This document shows, piece after piece, positions 52,973 to 61,461 of a DNA stretch of 64,000 nucleotides (position 1 is the stretch's first letter; every line of letters starts with the position of its first letter). Location: NCBI GenBank assembly GCA_965656525.1, contig CBFHKY010000008.1:87603-151602 (forward strand), given 5' to 3'. The translations under genes were made by a program, and so were the position numbers. The DNA is from Pseudomaricurvus sp965656525 (GTDB taxonomy: Bacteria > Pseudomonadota > Gammaproteobacteria > Pseudomonadales > Cellvibrionaceae). The notes beneath the pieces are model-generated. The model ran no database searches. It was not told the DNA's origin and saw only the letters and a list, made by a program, of their open reading frames with translations.

Positions 52973-54550
52973 ATGACTCAGGACATTCACGCCCAACGTA
53001 TATTGATTCTCGACTTCGGCTCTCAATACACTCAACTGATTGCACGACGGGTTCGTGAAATTGGTGTCTATTCAGAAATTCGCGCCTTTGATATGACCGA
53101 AGAAGAGATCCGTGACTTTGATCCTCGCGGTATTATCCTTGCTGGCGGGCCGGAATCTGTTACTGCAGGTCAATCGCCACGTGCACCAGAATGTGTATTT
53201 TCTCTGGGTGTTCCGGTATTGGGTATTTGTTACGGCATGCAGACCATGGCAGAACAGTTGGGTGGCGCAGTAGAGGGTTCTAATGAGCGTGAGTTTGGCT
53301 ATGCGCAGGTGAAGGTGCACGGCAACAGCGCGCTCTTGCATGATATTCGTGATCATATCGACAGCGATGGCAGCTCATTACTGGACGTATGGATGAGCCA
53401 TGGGGATAAAGTCATCAAGATGCCAGAGGACTTCCAATTAATGGCGTCTACTGAATCATGCGCCATTGCGGGCATGTACTGCGAAGCCAAAGATTTTTAC
53501 GGTGTTCAATTTCACCCTGAAGTCACACACACCCTGCAAGGCAAGCGTATTTTTGAACACTTTGTGTTGGAAACCTGTGGCTGTAAAGCCCTGTGGACAC
53601 CGGCCAATATTGTCGAAGATGCGATCACGCGAGTGCGGGAATTGGTGGGTGAAGATAAAGTTCTGTTGGGGCTATCAGGTGGTGTAGATTCTTCCGTGGT
53701 CGCCGCGTTACTGCACAAGGCCATTGGCGATCAGCTCACTTGTGTTTTTGTAGATAACGGTCTGCTGCGCAAAGACGAAGGTGATCAAGTGATGGACATG
53801 TTTGCTAAGAACATGGGCGTCAAAGTGATTCGCGCCGATGCTGAAGATCTATTCTTGGGTAAATTGGTAGGTGTTTCTGACCCAGAGGCAAAACGTAAAG
53901 TCATTGGCAATACCTTTATCGATGTCTTCGATGCTGAAGCCACCAAACTGAAAGATGTTAAGTGGTTGGCACAAGGTACTATTTACCCCGATGTGATTGA
54001 GTCGGCGGCGTCTAAAACTGGCAAGGCACACGTGATCAAATCACATCACAACGTGGGTGGCTTGCCCGAAGATATGGCGTTTGAGCTGGTAGAGCCTCTG
54101 CGGGAACTGTTTAAAGACGAAGTTCGTAAAATCGGACTAGAGCTCGGTTTGCCTTACGACATGGTCTATCGCCATCCATTTCCTGGGCCAGGCTTAGGTG
54201 TGCGTATTCTGGGTGAAGTGAAAAAGGAATACGCTGATATTCTTCGTGAAGCCGATGCTATCTTTTTGGAAGAGCTTCACAAAGCTGATTGGTATCACAA
54301 AACCAGTCAGGCCTTTGCAGTATTCCTGCCGGTTAAATCCGTAGGCGTTGTGGGTGACGCTCGTCGCTACGAATGGGTGATTTCCTTACGTGCCGTAGAA
54401 ACTATCGATTTCATGACAGCCCGCTGGGCACACTTGCCCTATGAGCTACTGGAAACTACATCGAACCGCATCATCAATGAAATCTCAGGTGTCTCGCGTG
54501 TAGCATATGACGTATCCAGTAAGCCACCTGCCACGATTGAGTGGGAGTAG
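52973..54550 (+). CDS. guaA: GMP synthase (glutamine-hydrolysing)
   Basis: GuaA aminates XMP to GMP. The 525 residues equal the E. coli length. The N-terminal class I glutaminase has G-G-P-E-S-V, nucleophile Cys in G-I-C-Y-G-M-Q, and F-H-P-E-V-T. The PP-loop synthetase has G-L-S-G-G-V-D-S-S-V. The C-terminal dimerisation domain includes H-P-F-P-G-P-G-L-G-V-R and ends K-P-P-A-T-I-E-W-E, as in almost all GuaA. A strong terminator follows. Confidence 0.98.
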   Translation: MTQDIHAQRILILDFGSQYTQLIARRVREIGVYSEIRAFDMTEEEIRDFDPRGIILAGGPESVTAGQSPRAPECVFSLGVPVLGICYGMQTMAEQLGGAVEGSNEREFGYAQVKVHGNSALLHDIRDHIDSDGSSLLDVWMSHGDKVIKMPEDFQLMASTESCAIAGMYCEAKDFYGVQFHPEVTHTLQGKRIFEHFVLETCGCKALWTPANIVEDAITRVRELVGEDKVLLGLSGGVDSSVVAALLHKAIGDQLTCVFVDNGLLRKDEGDQVMDMFAKNMGVKVIRADAEDLFLGKLVGVSDPEAKRKVIGNTFIDVFDAEATKLKDVKWLAQGTIYPDVIESAASKTGKAHVIKSHHNVGGLPEDMAFELVEPLRELFKDEVRKIGLELGLPYDMVYRHPFPGPGLGVRILGEVKKEYADILREADAIFLEELHKADWYHKTSQAFAVFLPVKSVGVVGDARRYEWVISLRAVETIDFMTARWAHLPYELLETTSNRIINEISGVSRVAYDVSSKPPATIEWE

Positions 54551-54586
54551 GGCTTGCTATATAGCGATTAAGCCTTCCAACTAACG

Positions 54587-54624
54587 AAAATGCCAGTCAG
54601 TACTACTGACTGGCATTTTTTATT
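54587..54624 (+). terminator. Rho-independent terminator of guaBA
   Basis: A perfect 14-bp stem ending AAAATGCCAGTCAG/CTGACTGGCATTTT with loop TACTA runs into TTTTTTATTT. Confidence 0.93.
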
Positions 54625-55565
54625 TAAATAATTCGCATAGAATCAAACATATCCATCAACTTAAGCTGTTCAGATGCTCGTTTTTTATATGAGTGTTCCT
54701 TTACTTGTACTAATTCATGCTTATTCTGTCATGCGTCTAGGGCCGGTTCCGTCTGCACCTAACTCATCGTAAGGGTTGAGAAGTTTGCATCTTTCAAGAG
54801 ACAAGCCGCCGGAGGCGTGGCCGGCAGGGTAACACTTTCCTTTGGCCAGACGTGAAGAGAATAGCTGCCAATTGTAAGCCATAGGTCGAGGCCCGATTGA
54901 TAGGATATTATGCTGACGAGGAGAAATAAAAACGAGATAAATAGAACATATCTATAAGCAATTGGTTGATGTCGGTTTATTCCCATAGGTTGTTCTAGTT
55001 TGGAATTGACAATGCCGCGCATGTTATGTGCTAAGGAATCATATTGGCGTCGCTTCTTTGATTTTGGGCGTCTTAGCGAAGCCGTTGGCAGAGTCTAATC
55101 GAACTTTCTTAAGATAGTCTTAACAGCTGTAGTTCAGTGTCGAAAGATGTAAAAGGGGGCTGTTCAGTGCTGTGTAGTGCGACAGAGGAAAGGTAGCTGG
55201 CATCTTAATAGTATTCTCAGCAATGTCTAACATTTCATCTGCGTAATTGATATTGAATATTTAGTAATGGAGTGCAAACCTGCTTATATTGTATCGTTGA
55301 ATTTAAATCATTGAAAAATCTAAGATTTGAAGCCCTATTGATCATAGGATGGAAATGATTGGCGCTGCTTATGGTGGCAGCTCTCACAATTAAGGCTTGA
55401 ATAATCTAAGGCCGGGTTAAGGTAGAGGGTACGAAAAGCGTCTGTCGGAATAAATTTTGTCTGGCTAAACAGCTAGGGTAAAAGATTGCCGTAAGTGCTA
55501 TAAGTCGGTAGTCAAAGGTGTCTTTCCAAGATAGATTTCTATAAAATCAGGCTCCTGTTTGCTTG
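54625..55565. other. Long AT-rich intergenic region after guaBA
   Basis: About 940 bases with no recognised gene apart from a doubtful minus-strand frame (listed separately). No integrase, tRNA or repeat of the guaA 3' end was found by eye. The composition is more AT-rich than the flanking core genes. Confidence 0.5.
54759..55022 (-). CDS. Doubtful small membrane ORF
   Basis: 87 residues with one hydrophobic helix (Y-V-L-F-I-S-F-L-F-L-L-V-S-I-I, ~25-42) and a Pro/Thr-rich tail. There is no clear ribosome site and no family is recognised. It could be a decayed gene or chance. Confidence 0.25.
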   Translation of the reverse strand: MRGIVNSKLEQPMGINRHQPIAYRYVLFISFLFLLVSIISYQSGLDLWLTIGSYSLHVWPKESVTLPATPPAACLLKDANFSTLTMS

Positions 55566-55628
55566 ATGAATCAAGTGAATTAAGTGAATCAAGTGAATTA
55601 AGTGAATTAAGTGAATTAAGTGAATCAT
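55566..55628 (+). repeat. 9-bp tandem repeat (GTGAATYAA) ending in the acyltransferase start codon
   Basis: Seven units: ATGAATCAA, then GTGAATTAA, GTGAATCAA, three GTGAATTAA, and finally GTGAATCAT, whose GTG at 55620 is the start of the acyltransferase gene. Four units read GTG-AAT-TAA (start-Asn-stop) in the frame of the gene. No Shine-Dalgarno sequence precedes the last GTG. Confidence 0.9.
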
Positions 55629-57599
55629 TCAAAACTTTCCTACAGAGCAGAAATAGATGGCTTGAGAGCTATCGCCGTAGTCAGTGTCATTCTTTATCAC
55701 GCAAAAATGGTGTTCTTCGGTAGAGATTGGTTTGAAGGTGGATTTATCGGAGTCGATATCTTCTTTGTGATAAGTGGATATTTGATTGCGCGTATTATTC
55801 TTTTTGAGCTCCAAAGCAAAGGCTCTTTCAGTTTTTTGAGATTCTACGAACGACGAGCACGGCGTATTCTGCCGATGCTTTTTGTCGTTATATTTGTATC
55901 TATGCCATATGCATGGCAAAAGCTATTGCCATCGGACTTTGTTGAGTATGCAGAAAGTATCCTTGCTTCACTATTCTTTGGTTCTAACTTCTTTTTCTAC
56001 TTCAGTACAGCCGAGTATGGTGCTGATAGCGCTCTCCTAAAACCATTTCTTCACACGTGGAGCTTGGGTGTTGAAGAGCAGTTCTATTTAATATTTCCAA
56101 TCTTGGCCATCGCTGCTTTTAAATTATTCCGTAAACATTTCATAACCGTACTTCTGGGCTTGTCTTTGCTCAGTCTTCAATTTTCTGAATTGATGCATGT
56201 ACGAAATTCTGATTTGAATTTCTATCTACCATTCAGTCGATTTTGGGAGTTGGCTGTAGGTTCTATTCTCGCCTACAGAGAGCTGAATAATAAAGCCTCA
56301 GATGAGAGTCTTTGGTCAAAAATTTTGCCAATGCTTGGGCTATATCTGATTGTTTACAGTATTTTGTTTTTTGACGGAAAAACACCTCATCCTAGTTTTT
56401 ACACTCTTATTCCAATTATCGGTGTTGCTTTGATCATTGGGTTTGCTTCAAAAGATGAATTAGTAGGGAAAGCGTTAGGTAGTAAACCTTTTGTTTGGGT
56501 GGGGCTTATTAGTTTTTCAGCGTATTTGTGGCATTTCCCTATATTTGCATTTTCGCGTATGGGAAAAAACCCAAGTAATTACGATAAGTTCGAATGGATT
56601 ATGTTAACTTTTGCATTATCGGTGCTATCGTATTTCCTTGTTGAAAAGCCCTTTCGCAATAATCGCATTTTTAGACGTAAGCAGTTCTTTTTATTTATGC
56701 TTATAGCATTGACTTTGAGTTTAAGTTCTTCATACCTTGTCATATCTAATAACGGCTATTCTGAAAGATACCCGTTAATTGGATATGACTTTGATTATGA
56801 ACGAATAGCTCAAGAGACTTGGGCCTTAGTTCTAAATAGAGATGTGAATCAATATTCTAGCGACGATAAAACCAAAGTTCTATTAGTAGGAAACTCACAT
56901 TCTAAAGATATGTTTAATGCTTTTCAGCAAAATGAAAGCTTTCTGAAGGATTTTGATTTCAAGCGTTATGGCAGATCAGCTGACATTCAAATACTGTGTT
57001 TTGATGAAACAGTTGACGGTTTTGAAAAATACCGTCACTCATTTTATGCTAGTAACGACTACTTAAGATCTGACCTAATAATTATAAGCTCTTCAATAAT
57101 CACTAGTGATCGTAGCTGTAAAAAACGAAATCAAGCTGAAGGAGCTTCTAACGATTTGAAAGCCCTGCCCTATCTCATCGATAGGATGCTTAGTGATAAG
57201 AAACACGTCATATTGATGGGTAATCACCCATTTTTTGGACAGCACGAAGGAAGAAGTCCAATATCAGACTTGGTAGTGAAAGGCTCTATCAATAAGCAAT
57301 TAGATATTAAAAATGTAGTTGAAACTGTAAATCATGAAATGTTTTTGGAAGTTGATTCTAAAAAAGCAGATCGGATCGACAGTGAACTACTAGAAATAGC
57401 TAGTTCATTCAATATTCCATTCTTTAAGAAATTTCCATTTATCTGTGAGGAAAATGTTTGTTTTGGCCTTAGTGAAAGTGGTGAAAAGTTGTTTTTAGAC
57501 AAAGCCCATTGGACATTGAGAGGAGCAGAATTTTTCGGTGAAAAGATGGTGTCATCTTCTTTACATAGATGCATGCTAAATTTAGATGATTGTAGATGA
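55620..57599 (+). CDS. OafA-type acyltransferase-3 membrane protein with C-terminal SGNH domain
   Basis: The 659-residue protein starts close to the family hallmark Y-R-A-E-I-D-G-L-R-A-I-A-V. About ten transmembrane helices (~10-385) include I-G-V-D-I-F-F-V-I-S-G-Y and H-T-W-S-L-G-V-E-E-Q-F-Y, the acyltransferase-3 active region. The periplasmic SGNH domain (~420-659) has L-V-G-N-S-H-S-K-D and a late D-K-A-H-W-T with the Asp/His pair. Such proteins O-acetylate lipopolysaccharide, capsule or peptidoglycan. The gene is clearly more AT-rich than its neighbours and isolated from glycan genes, which suggests transfer. The GTG start sits at the end of a 9-bp tandem repeat without a ribosome site. 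Confidence 0.9.
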   Translation: MNHSKLSYRAEIDGLRAIAVVSVILYHAKMVFFGRDWFEGGFIGVDIFFVISGYLIARIILFELQSKGSFSFLRFYERRARRILPMLFVVIFVSMPYAWQKLLPSDFVEYAESILASLFFGSNFFFYFSTAEYGADSALLKPFLHTWSLGVEEQFYLIFPILAIAAFKLFRKHFITVLLGLSLLSLQFSELMHVRNSDLNFYLPFSRFWELAVGSILAYRELNNKASDESLWSKILPMLGLYLIVYSILFFDGKTPHPSFYTLIPIIGVALIIGFASKDELVGKALGSKPFVWVGLISFSAYLWHFPIFAFSRMGKNPSNYDKFEWIMLTFALSVLSYFLVEKPFRNNRIFRRKQFFLFMLIALTLSLSSSYLVISNNGYSERYPLIGYDFDYERIAQETWALVLNRDVNQYSSDDKTKVLLVGNSHSKDMFNAFQQNESFLKDFDFKRYGRSADIQILCFDETVDGFEKYRHSFYASNDYLRSDLIIISSSIITSDRSCKKRNQAEGASNDLKALPYLIDRMLSDKKHVILMGNHPFFGQHEGRSPISDLVVKGSINKQLDIKNVVETVNHEMFLEVDSKKADRIDSELLEIASSFNIPFFKKFPFICEENVCFGLSESGEKLFLDKAHWTLRGAEFFGEKMVSSSLHRCMLNLDDCR

Positions 57600-57693
57600 A
57601 ACAGTTTTTTTTGAGCTGTTTGATGTTGTTTGAGGCTATTCAATCGTCACTTTACTAACGCGTTGATGCTGTTGAGCTTCAATAGTTCACTTT

Positions 57694-57893
57694 ATGCTTC
57701 CTAGTATCAATAGCCGCCGAGAAAACCTCACATTGATGTTTTATGACGGAGAAGGCTCATACGCCACTCGGCTTATTAAAGAGGGCTATCGCTGTTCTAT
57801 GATGGTGAAGTGACTCGTCAGAAAAGAATCATAAAGACGTGTTTTTGCGTCTGAGGGCGGAGTTAGATGTGTTGAAGCGGTCTAGCTCAAAGG
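57694..57893 (+). pseudogene. Probable remnant of an IS3-family orfA
   Basis: A 39-codon frame (57694-57813) contains G-E-G-S-Y-A-T-x-x-I-K-E-G-Y, resembling the helix-turn-helix start of IS3-family OrfA (L-x-G-E-G-S-Y-x-x-I-A-K-K). In another frame R-L-R-A-E-L-D-V-L-K-R-S (57848-57883) resembles the OrfA leucine zipper. No orfB, inverted ends or target duplication are seen. The match is by pattern only. Confidence 0.35.
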
Positions 57894-57904
57894 TAAGATG
57901 CTTG

Positions 57905-58576
57905 CTAATACCGTTCATGATAAATGTCGAGGTAGGCATTGAGTTTGTGGGTGCTGATATCGTTGCCGCTTAGCTTGTCAGCCACCTGCAAGGTTAAAGT
58001 GAGCTCCTCTATTGTCTTTTTTTGTGCGTCTGTTATATCTGCGGTGCCTTCTTTAAGTTGAATTTCAAGTTGTTCAATCACACCCTGTGTTTTGCTTTTG
58101 TCTGTGGGCGGGTAGCTTTCTAGACTGTCTAGAATATCTTGGCCGCGCTGTAAGGGGGCAAGGAATTCGCTATCAGGGTCGCTTTTTTGCAAACTCTCGA
58201 TCAGGCTCTCCACAGACACTGATAGGTTGGCTACGTTATCTTGAGGGGCTGCGGATGCGTCTTCTGCGATTGTTGACTCACTAAAGTAGGGTAAGGCCAA
58301 CACCGCTTTTGCCTCTGCCGAACTTATGAGTTGATACTCTTCAAGCCGTTCTATAAAAGCCTCATTCAATTGGATAGTGCCACCGGAAAAAAACTCTTCG
58401 TTGATTTTTTGAATGCTTTTGGCGCGGCTGGAGATCTGACCAGTGTCGTCGTGGACGGGTTGTGTGGTTCCAGCGTCATTAGTGTTACTAGCGGAAGAAA
58501 CCTTGCCGCTGCTGGTGTTTGTGGCGGAGGTAAGTGTCGTCAGAGTAGGTGACGAACTATTGCCGATAATGGTCAC
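57905..58576 (-). CDS. Hypothetical Ser/Thr-rich soluble protein
   Basis: The 223 residues resemble no family known to me. Residues 1-50 are Ser/Thr/Asn-rich and probably disordered, with no signal peptide or membrane helix. The remainder is acidic and predicted helical, with S-I-Q-K-I-N-E-E-F-F, L-I-E-S-L-Q-K-S and I-E-Q-L-E-I-Q-L-K segments suggesting short coiled coils. There are no cysteines. It is isolated in the accessory region and convergent with the IS3-like remnant. Codon structure over the full length and lack of a competing gene support it as real. Confidence 0.6.
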   Translation of the reverse strand: MTIIGNSSSPTLTTLTSATNTSSGKVSSASNTNDAGTTQPVHDDTGQISSRAKSIQKINEEFFSGGTIQLNEAFIERLEEYQLISSAEAKAVLALPYFSESTIAEDASAAPQDNVANLSVSVESLIESLQKSDPDSEFLAPLQRGQDILDSLESYPPTDKSKTQGVIEQLEIQLKEGTADITDAQKKTIEELTLTLQVADKLSGNDISTHKLNAYLDIYHERY

Positions 58577-59012
58577 AGGGTTTGACTCCGTATAGCTAGG
58601 CGCGGCAATTATTTGCCGTGTCTAGACATCATTGTGGCAGCATGTTGCTTTTTTAAGGCTATTTTCAAGCAGTTCTTTTTACTATGGATGCAGTAATGCA
58701 TATCGAGCAATAGCTATGCCAGNNNNNNNNNNNNNNNNNNNNNNNNNNNNNNNNNNNNNNNNNNNNNNNNNNNNNNNNNNNNNNNNNNNNNNNNNNNNNN
58801 NNNNNNNNNNNNNNNNNNNAGTGTATACCTTTGAGTATTGTGGAGTCTTCTTTGGTTGGAAGGCTGAATATGTTCAAGGTTTAAAATTGAACACACTCCA
58901 TCGTTTGAGTCGTCCGGGAAAGGGAAGTTTTTTACCTCTAAGTCGGGCACTTTGCGGTTAAGAGTTTGTTAGCAGGCTGTGGCTTTCCGACAGCCTGCTA
59001 GCGGAAAGGCGT
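58577..59012. other. Intergenic region with a 97-N scaffold gap
   Basis: N at 58723-58819. The flanks hold no recognised gene; plus-strand frames crossing the gap are not convincing. A hairpin lies at the right end. Confidence 0.6.
58970..59000. terminator. Hairpin after the efflux operon
   Basis: An 11-bp perfect stem TAGCAGGCTGT/ACAGCCTGCTA with a nine-base loop lies 12 bases beyond the end of the minus-strand outer-membrane factor gene. There is no T run. Confidence 0.5.
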
Positions 59013-60491
59013 TTAATGTCCCTCAGGTTTTTTTACAGAAGACTCATACTTACGCGAAGACGCCAAAGTGTGTTGCGTTAAGGTTTCGTCGTCTTTTTGC
59101 CAACCTCCGCCCAGTGCTACGTAAAAATTCACCAGTGCATTTAAGCGTTGAAGTTTATTTTCCAAAGAACTGATGCGTACACTGTACAAGTTGTTCTGCG
59201 TGTTCAGCAAAGTTTGATAGTCTGCCACCCCTTGTACATAACGTACTTTGGCAATACGAAAGGCTTCTTGTGCACGATCTTCTTCCTGTGCGTACACTCT
59301 GGCTTCAGCGTCCAGCATAGACAGATTACTCAGTGAGATCTCGACATCATTAAAGGCGGTTAATACCGCTTTGCGGTAACTGTCGAGGCTGTTCTCAAGT
59401 GCCAACTGTGATCTTTTGTTATTGCGTTGACGAGCCCCATTGTCCAGCAGTAATTGAGTAGCATTGATTGAAGCACTGACAGGTTTTAACGGGGATTCCA
59501 AAAACGCCTGTAACGAATCACTGGCTACCTTCGCTGAGGCGTTCAGAGCGATGGAGGGTAGATAAGACAATCTTGCCAGTTCCAGATTGACGTTGGCGGC
59601 TCGCAAATCGGCTTCCGCCTGCACAAGGTCTGGACGTCTCGACAGCAGCTCTGACGGCAGGCCGGGTTGTACCGTCGGCACCTCCAGTGCAACGAGACTT
59701 TCTGACCTGACGTTGAATTGGTATAGCCGTTGTCCTGTCAGCAGCGCCAGTGAACCCTGTGTAGTCAATTCACTTTGTTTCAAAGAGCGAATGTTGTTGC
59801 GTTGTTTTTCCACTTCCAGTTTTTGTTGCAGAGCGTCCAGTTCGGTAGTAGTGCCTGCATCCACTTTGGCTTGAATAATACGCAATAGTTGCTCGCCGTT
59901 TTGCAGATTTTGCTCTGCGGTGCGCAGCTTGTCTCGGATCAGCAATATCTGAAAATACGTTGAGGCCGCCGTGCGATAAGTAGACAACACTGAGTCTATG
60001 GCGTGTGCTTCACTGGCGTCGTATTGCGCCGATGCCAGTTTGTGTTCGCTGGGCTTTTTTAGAATGTCGCTATAGTTAAGACTCAGTTCTAGATTGTAAT
60101 CGCGACTGGTTTGCCCATTGGTGCCATCGCTTAAGGTATCGGAGTAGCGATTGTTATAGCCCAGTTCTAGAGCGGGCGTGGGTAACAGGTTTAGGTTTGC
60201 GTCACGCAGATTCAGTTGTGCCATGGCCAGCTGACGTCGATTAATAGCCAAGTCAAGATTGTCGGTACGAACGTTCTCAATAAGACTGACGAGTTCCGGA
60301 TCGTTAAAAGCTTTCCACCAATCCAGTTGCGGCCATATTGAAGCCTGTGTTGCCGCTGGGCCTTGCCATTGAGTAGGCAGGTCATCTTGTTTCAGTTGTG
60401 GCTGCGGGTTACTGCTGCAGGCACCCAGTAACGCCATTAGCACGGCTGGAATCAGAGGTCGAAGTCGGTAATGTGTGAGCGTTGCGTTCAT
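59013..60491 (-). CDS. Outer-membrane efflux lipoprotein (TolC/NodT family)
   Basis: The start at ATG 60491 gives a lipoprotein signal ending L-L-G-A-C; the upstream in-frame extension to 60536 is unlikely. The ~492 residues show the two repeated halves of the family, each with long Gln/Ala/Leu-rich helices, and R-R-P-D-L-V-Q-A-E-A-D-L-R-A-A-N-V-N-L, the typical NodT/OprM segment. It forms the outer-membrane channel of a tripartite pump. It lies 94 bases after the macB pieces on the same strand, so macA-macB-channel is one operon. Confidence 0.92.
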   Translation of the reverse strand: MNATLTHYRLRPLIPAVLMALLGACSSNPQPQLKQDDLPTQWQGPAATQASIWPQLDWWKAFNDPELVSLIENVRTDNLDLAINRRQLAMAQLNLRDANLNLLPTPALELGYNNRYSDTLSDGTNGQTSRDYNLELSLNYSDILKKPSEHKLASAQYDASEAHAIDSVLSTYRTAASTYFQILLIRDKLRTAEQNLQNGEQLLRIIQAKVDAGTTTELDALQQKLEVEKQRNNIRSLKQSELTTQGSLALLTGQRLYQFNVRSESLVALEVPTVQPGLPSELLSRRPDLVQAEADLRAANVNLELARLSYLPSIALNASAKVASDSLQAFLESPLKPVSASINATQLLLDNGARQRNNKRSQLALENSLDSYRKAVLTAFNDVEISLSNLSMLDAEARVYAQEEDRAQEAFRIAKVRYVQGVADYQTLLNTQNNLYSVRISSLENKLQRLNALVNFYVALGGGWQKDDETLTQHTLASSRKYESSVKKPEGH

Positions 60492-60585
60492 GAATTTATT
60501 CAAACCACATGTTTCAAAAAATAATGTAGGGACCAAAAATAATCAACAGCTTCTAAAGATAAGTAAAGAGCTTGGGTGTCACAGG

Positions 60586-61461
60586 CTAGTCGTTTGCCAA
60601 TGCTACAACGGGATCAAGGCGGGCCGCTTTACGTGCCGGAGCAAAACCGAAAACCAATCCGGTGCCTGCTGCACAGATAAAGGCGGCTACCATCGGCGCT
60701 ATGGAAAATACCACAGGTGTATCCAGCAGACTGATGGCTTTGCCGACGCCGACACCGAACAATATGCCGACAATACCGCCCACGCAGGACACCACAATGG
60801 CCTCGGCGAGAAACTGTTTTAAAATATCGCTTTGTCGCGCACCGGTAGCCATACGAATGCCAATCTCGCGGGTTCGTTCTGAGACGGAAACCAGCATGAT
60901 GTTCATCACCCCAATACCGCCGACTAATAGGGAAATCGCCGCTACTGAACCCAGCAGTAAAGTGAAAGCTTCTTGCGAGTCTGAAGCGGTTTCCAGAAGT
61001 TCGGCACTGTTGAACACTCTATAGCCGTCACTTCCCGTTGCCTCTTGCAAATAGTCGAGCAGTAAGGCTTCGGTTTCATGCATTAAACTGGCGTCAGAAA
61101 CAGCAACAGTAGCACTGCGAACATACGTTCGACCAAATACCCTTAACCCACCGGTTCTTAAGGGTACAAAAACCACATCATCCTGATCTCTTCCTCCGAA
61201 ACCCGAGGAGCCTTTTTTACTCATTACCCCAATAATTTGAAATGGTATGTTGGATATCAACATGTAATCGCCAAGAGGATCACCGCCATCTGGATACAAA
61301 ATGTCGTAAACGGATTTCCCAAGCACCGCAACGGGGGTGTATTCGCGGTTGTCGTCTTTGTTAAAAAAGATCCCGCGAGCTAGGGACCAAGAGCGAGTGT
61401 CGGGAAGATTTGAGGTGGTGGCGGTCACCGTGGTTCGGTAATCCATATTGCCCACCCGCAC
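60586..61461 (-). pseudogene. macB: MacB, C-terminal part (frame-shifted from the N-terminal part)
   Basis: About 291 residues starting at an internal GTG (61461): V-G-N-M-D-Y-R-T-T, the periplasmic MacB core domain, then three transmembrane helices including L-L-V-G-G-I-G-V-M-N-I-M-L-V-S-V-S-E-R-T-R-E-I-G-I-R, the hallmark FtsX-like permease segment. It ends A-R-L-D-P-V-V-A-L. It has no ribosome site of its own. It continues the protein encoded by 61425-62558 but in another frame, so an intact MacB is not made unless the shift is a sequence error or is bypassed. Confidence 0.85.

Noticed and set aside
54551..55619. Integrase or att repeat marking an island at guaA
   Set aside because: Neither an integrase frame nor a copy of the guaA 3' end was found in the window.
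55566..55628. CRISPR array
   Set aside because: The repeat unit is only 9 bp with no spacers, so it is a simple tandem repeat.
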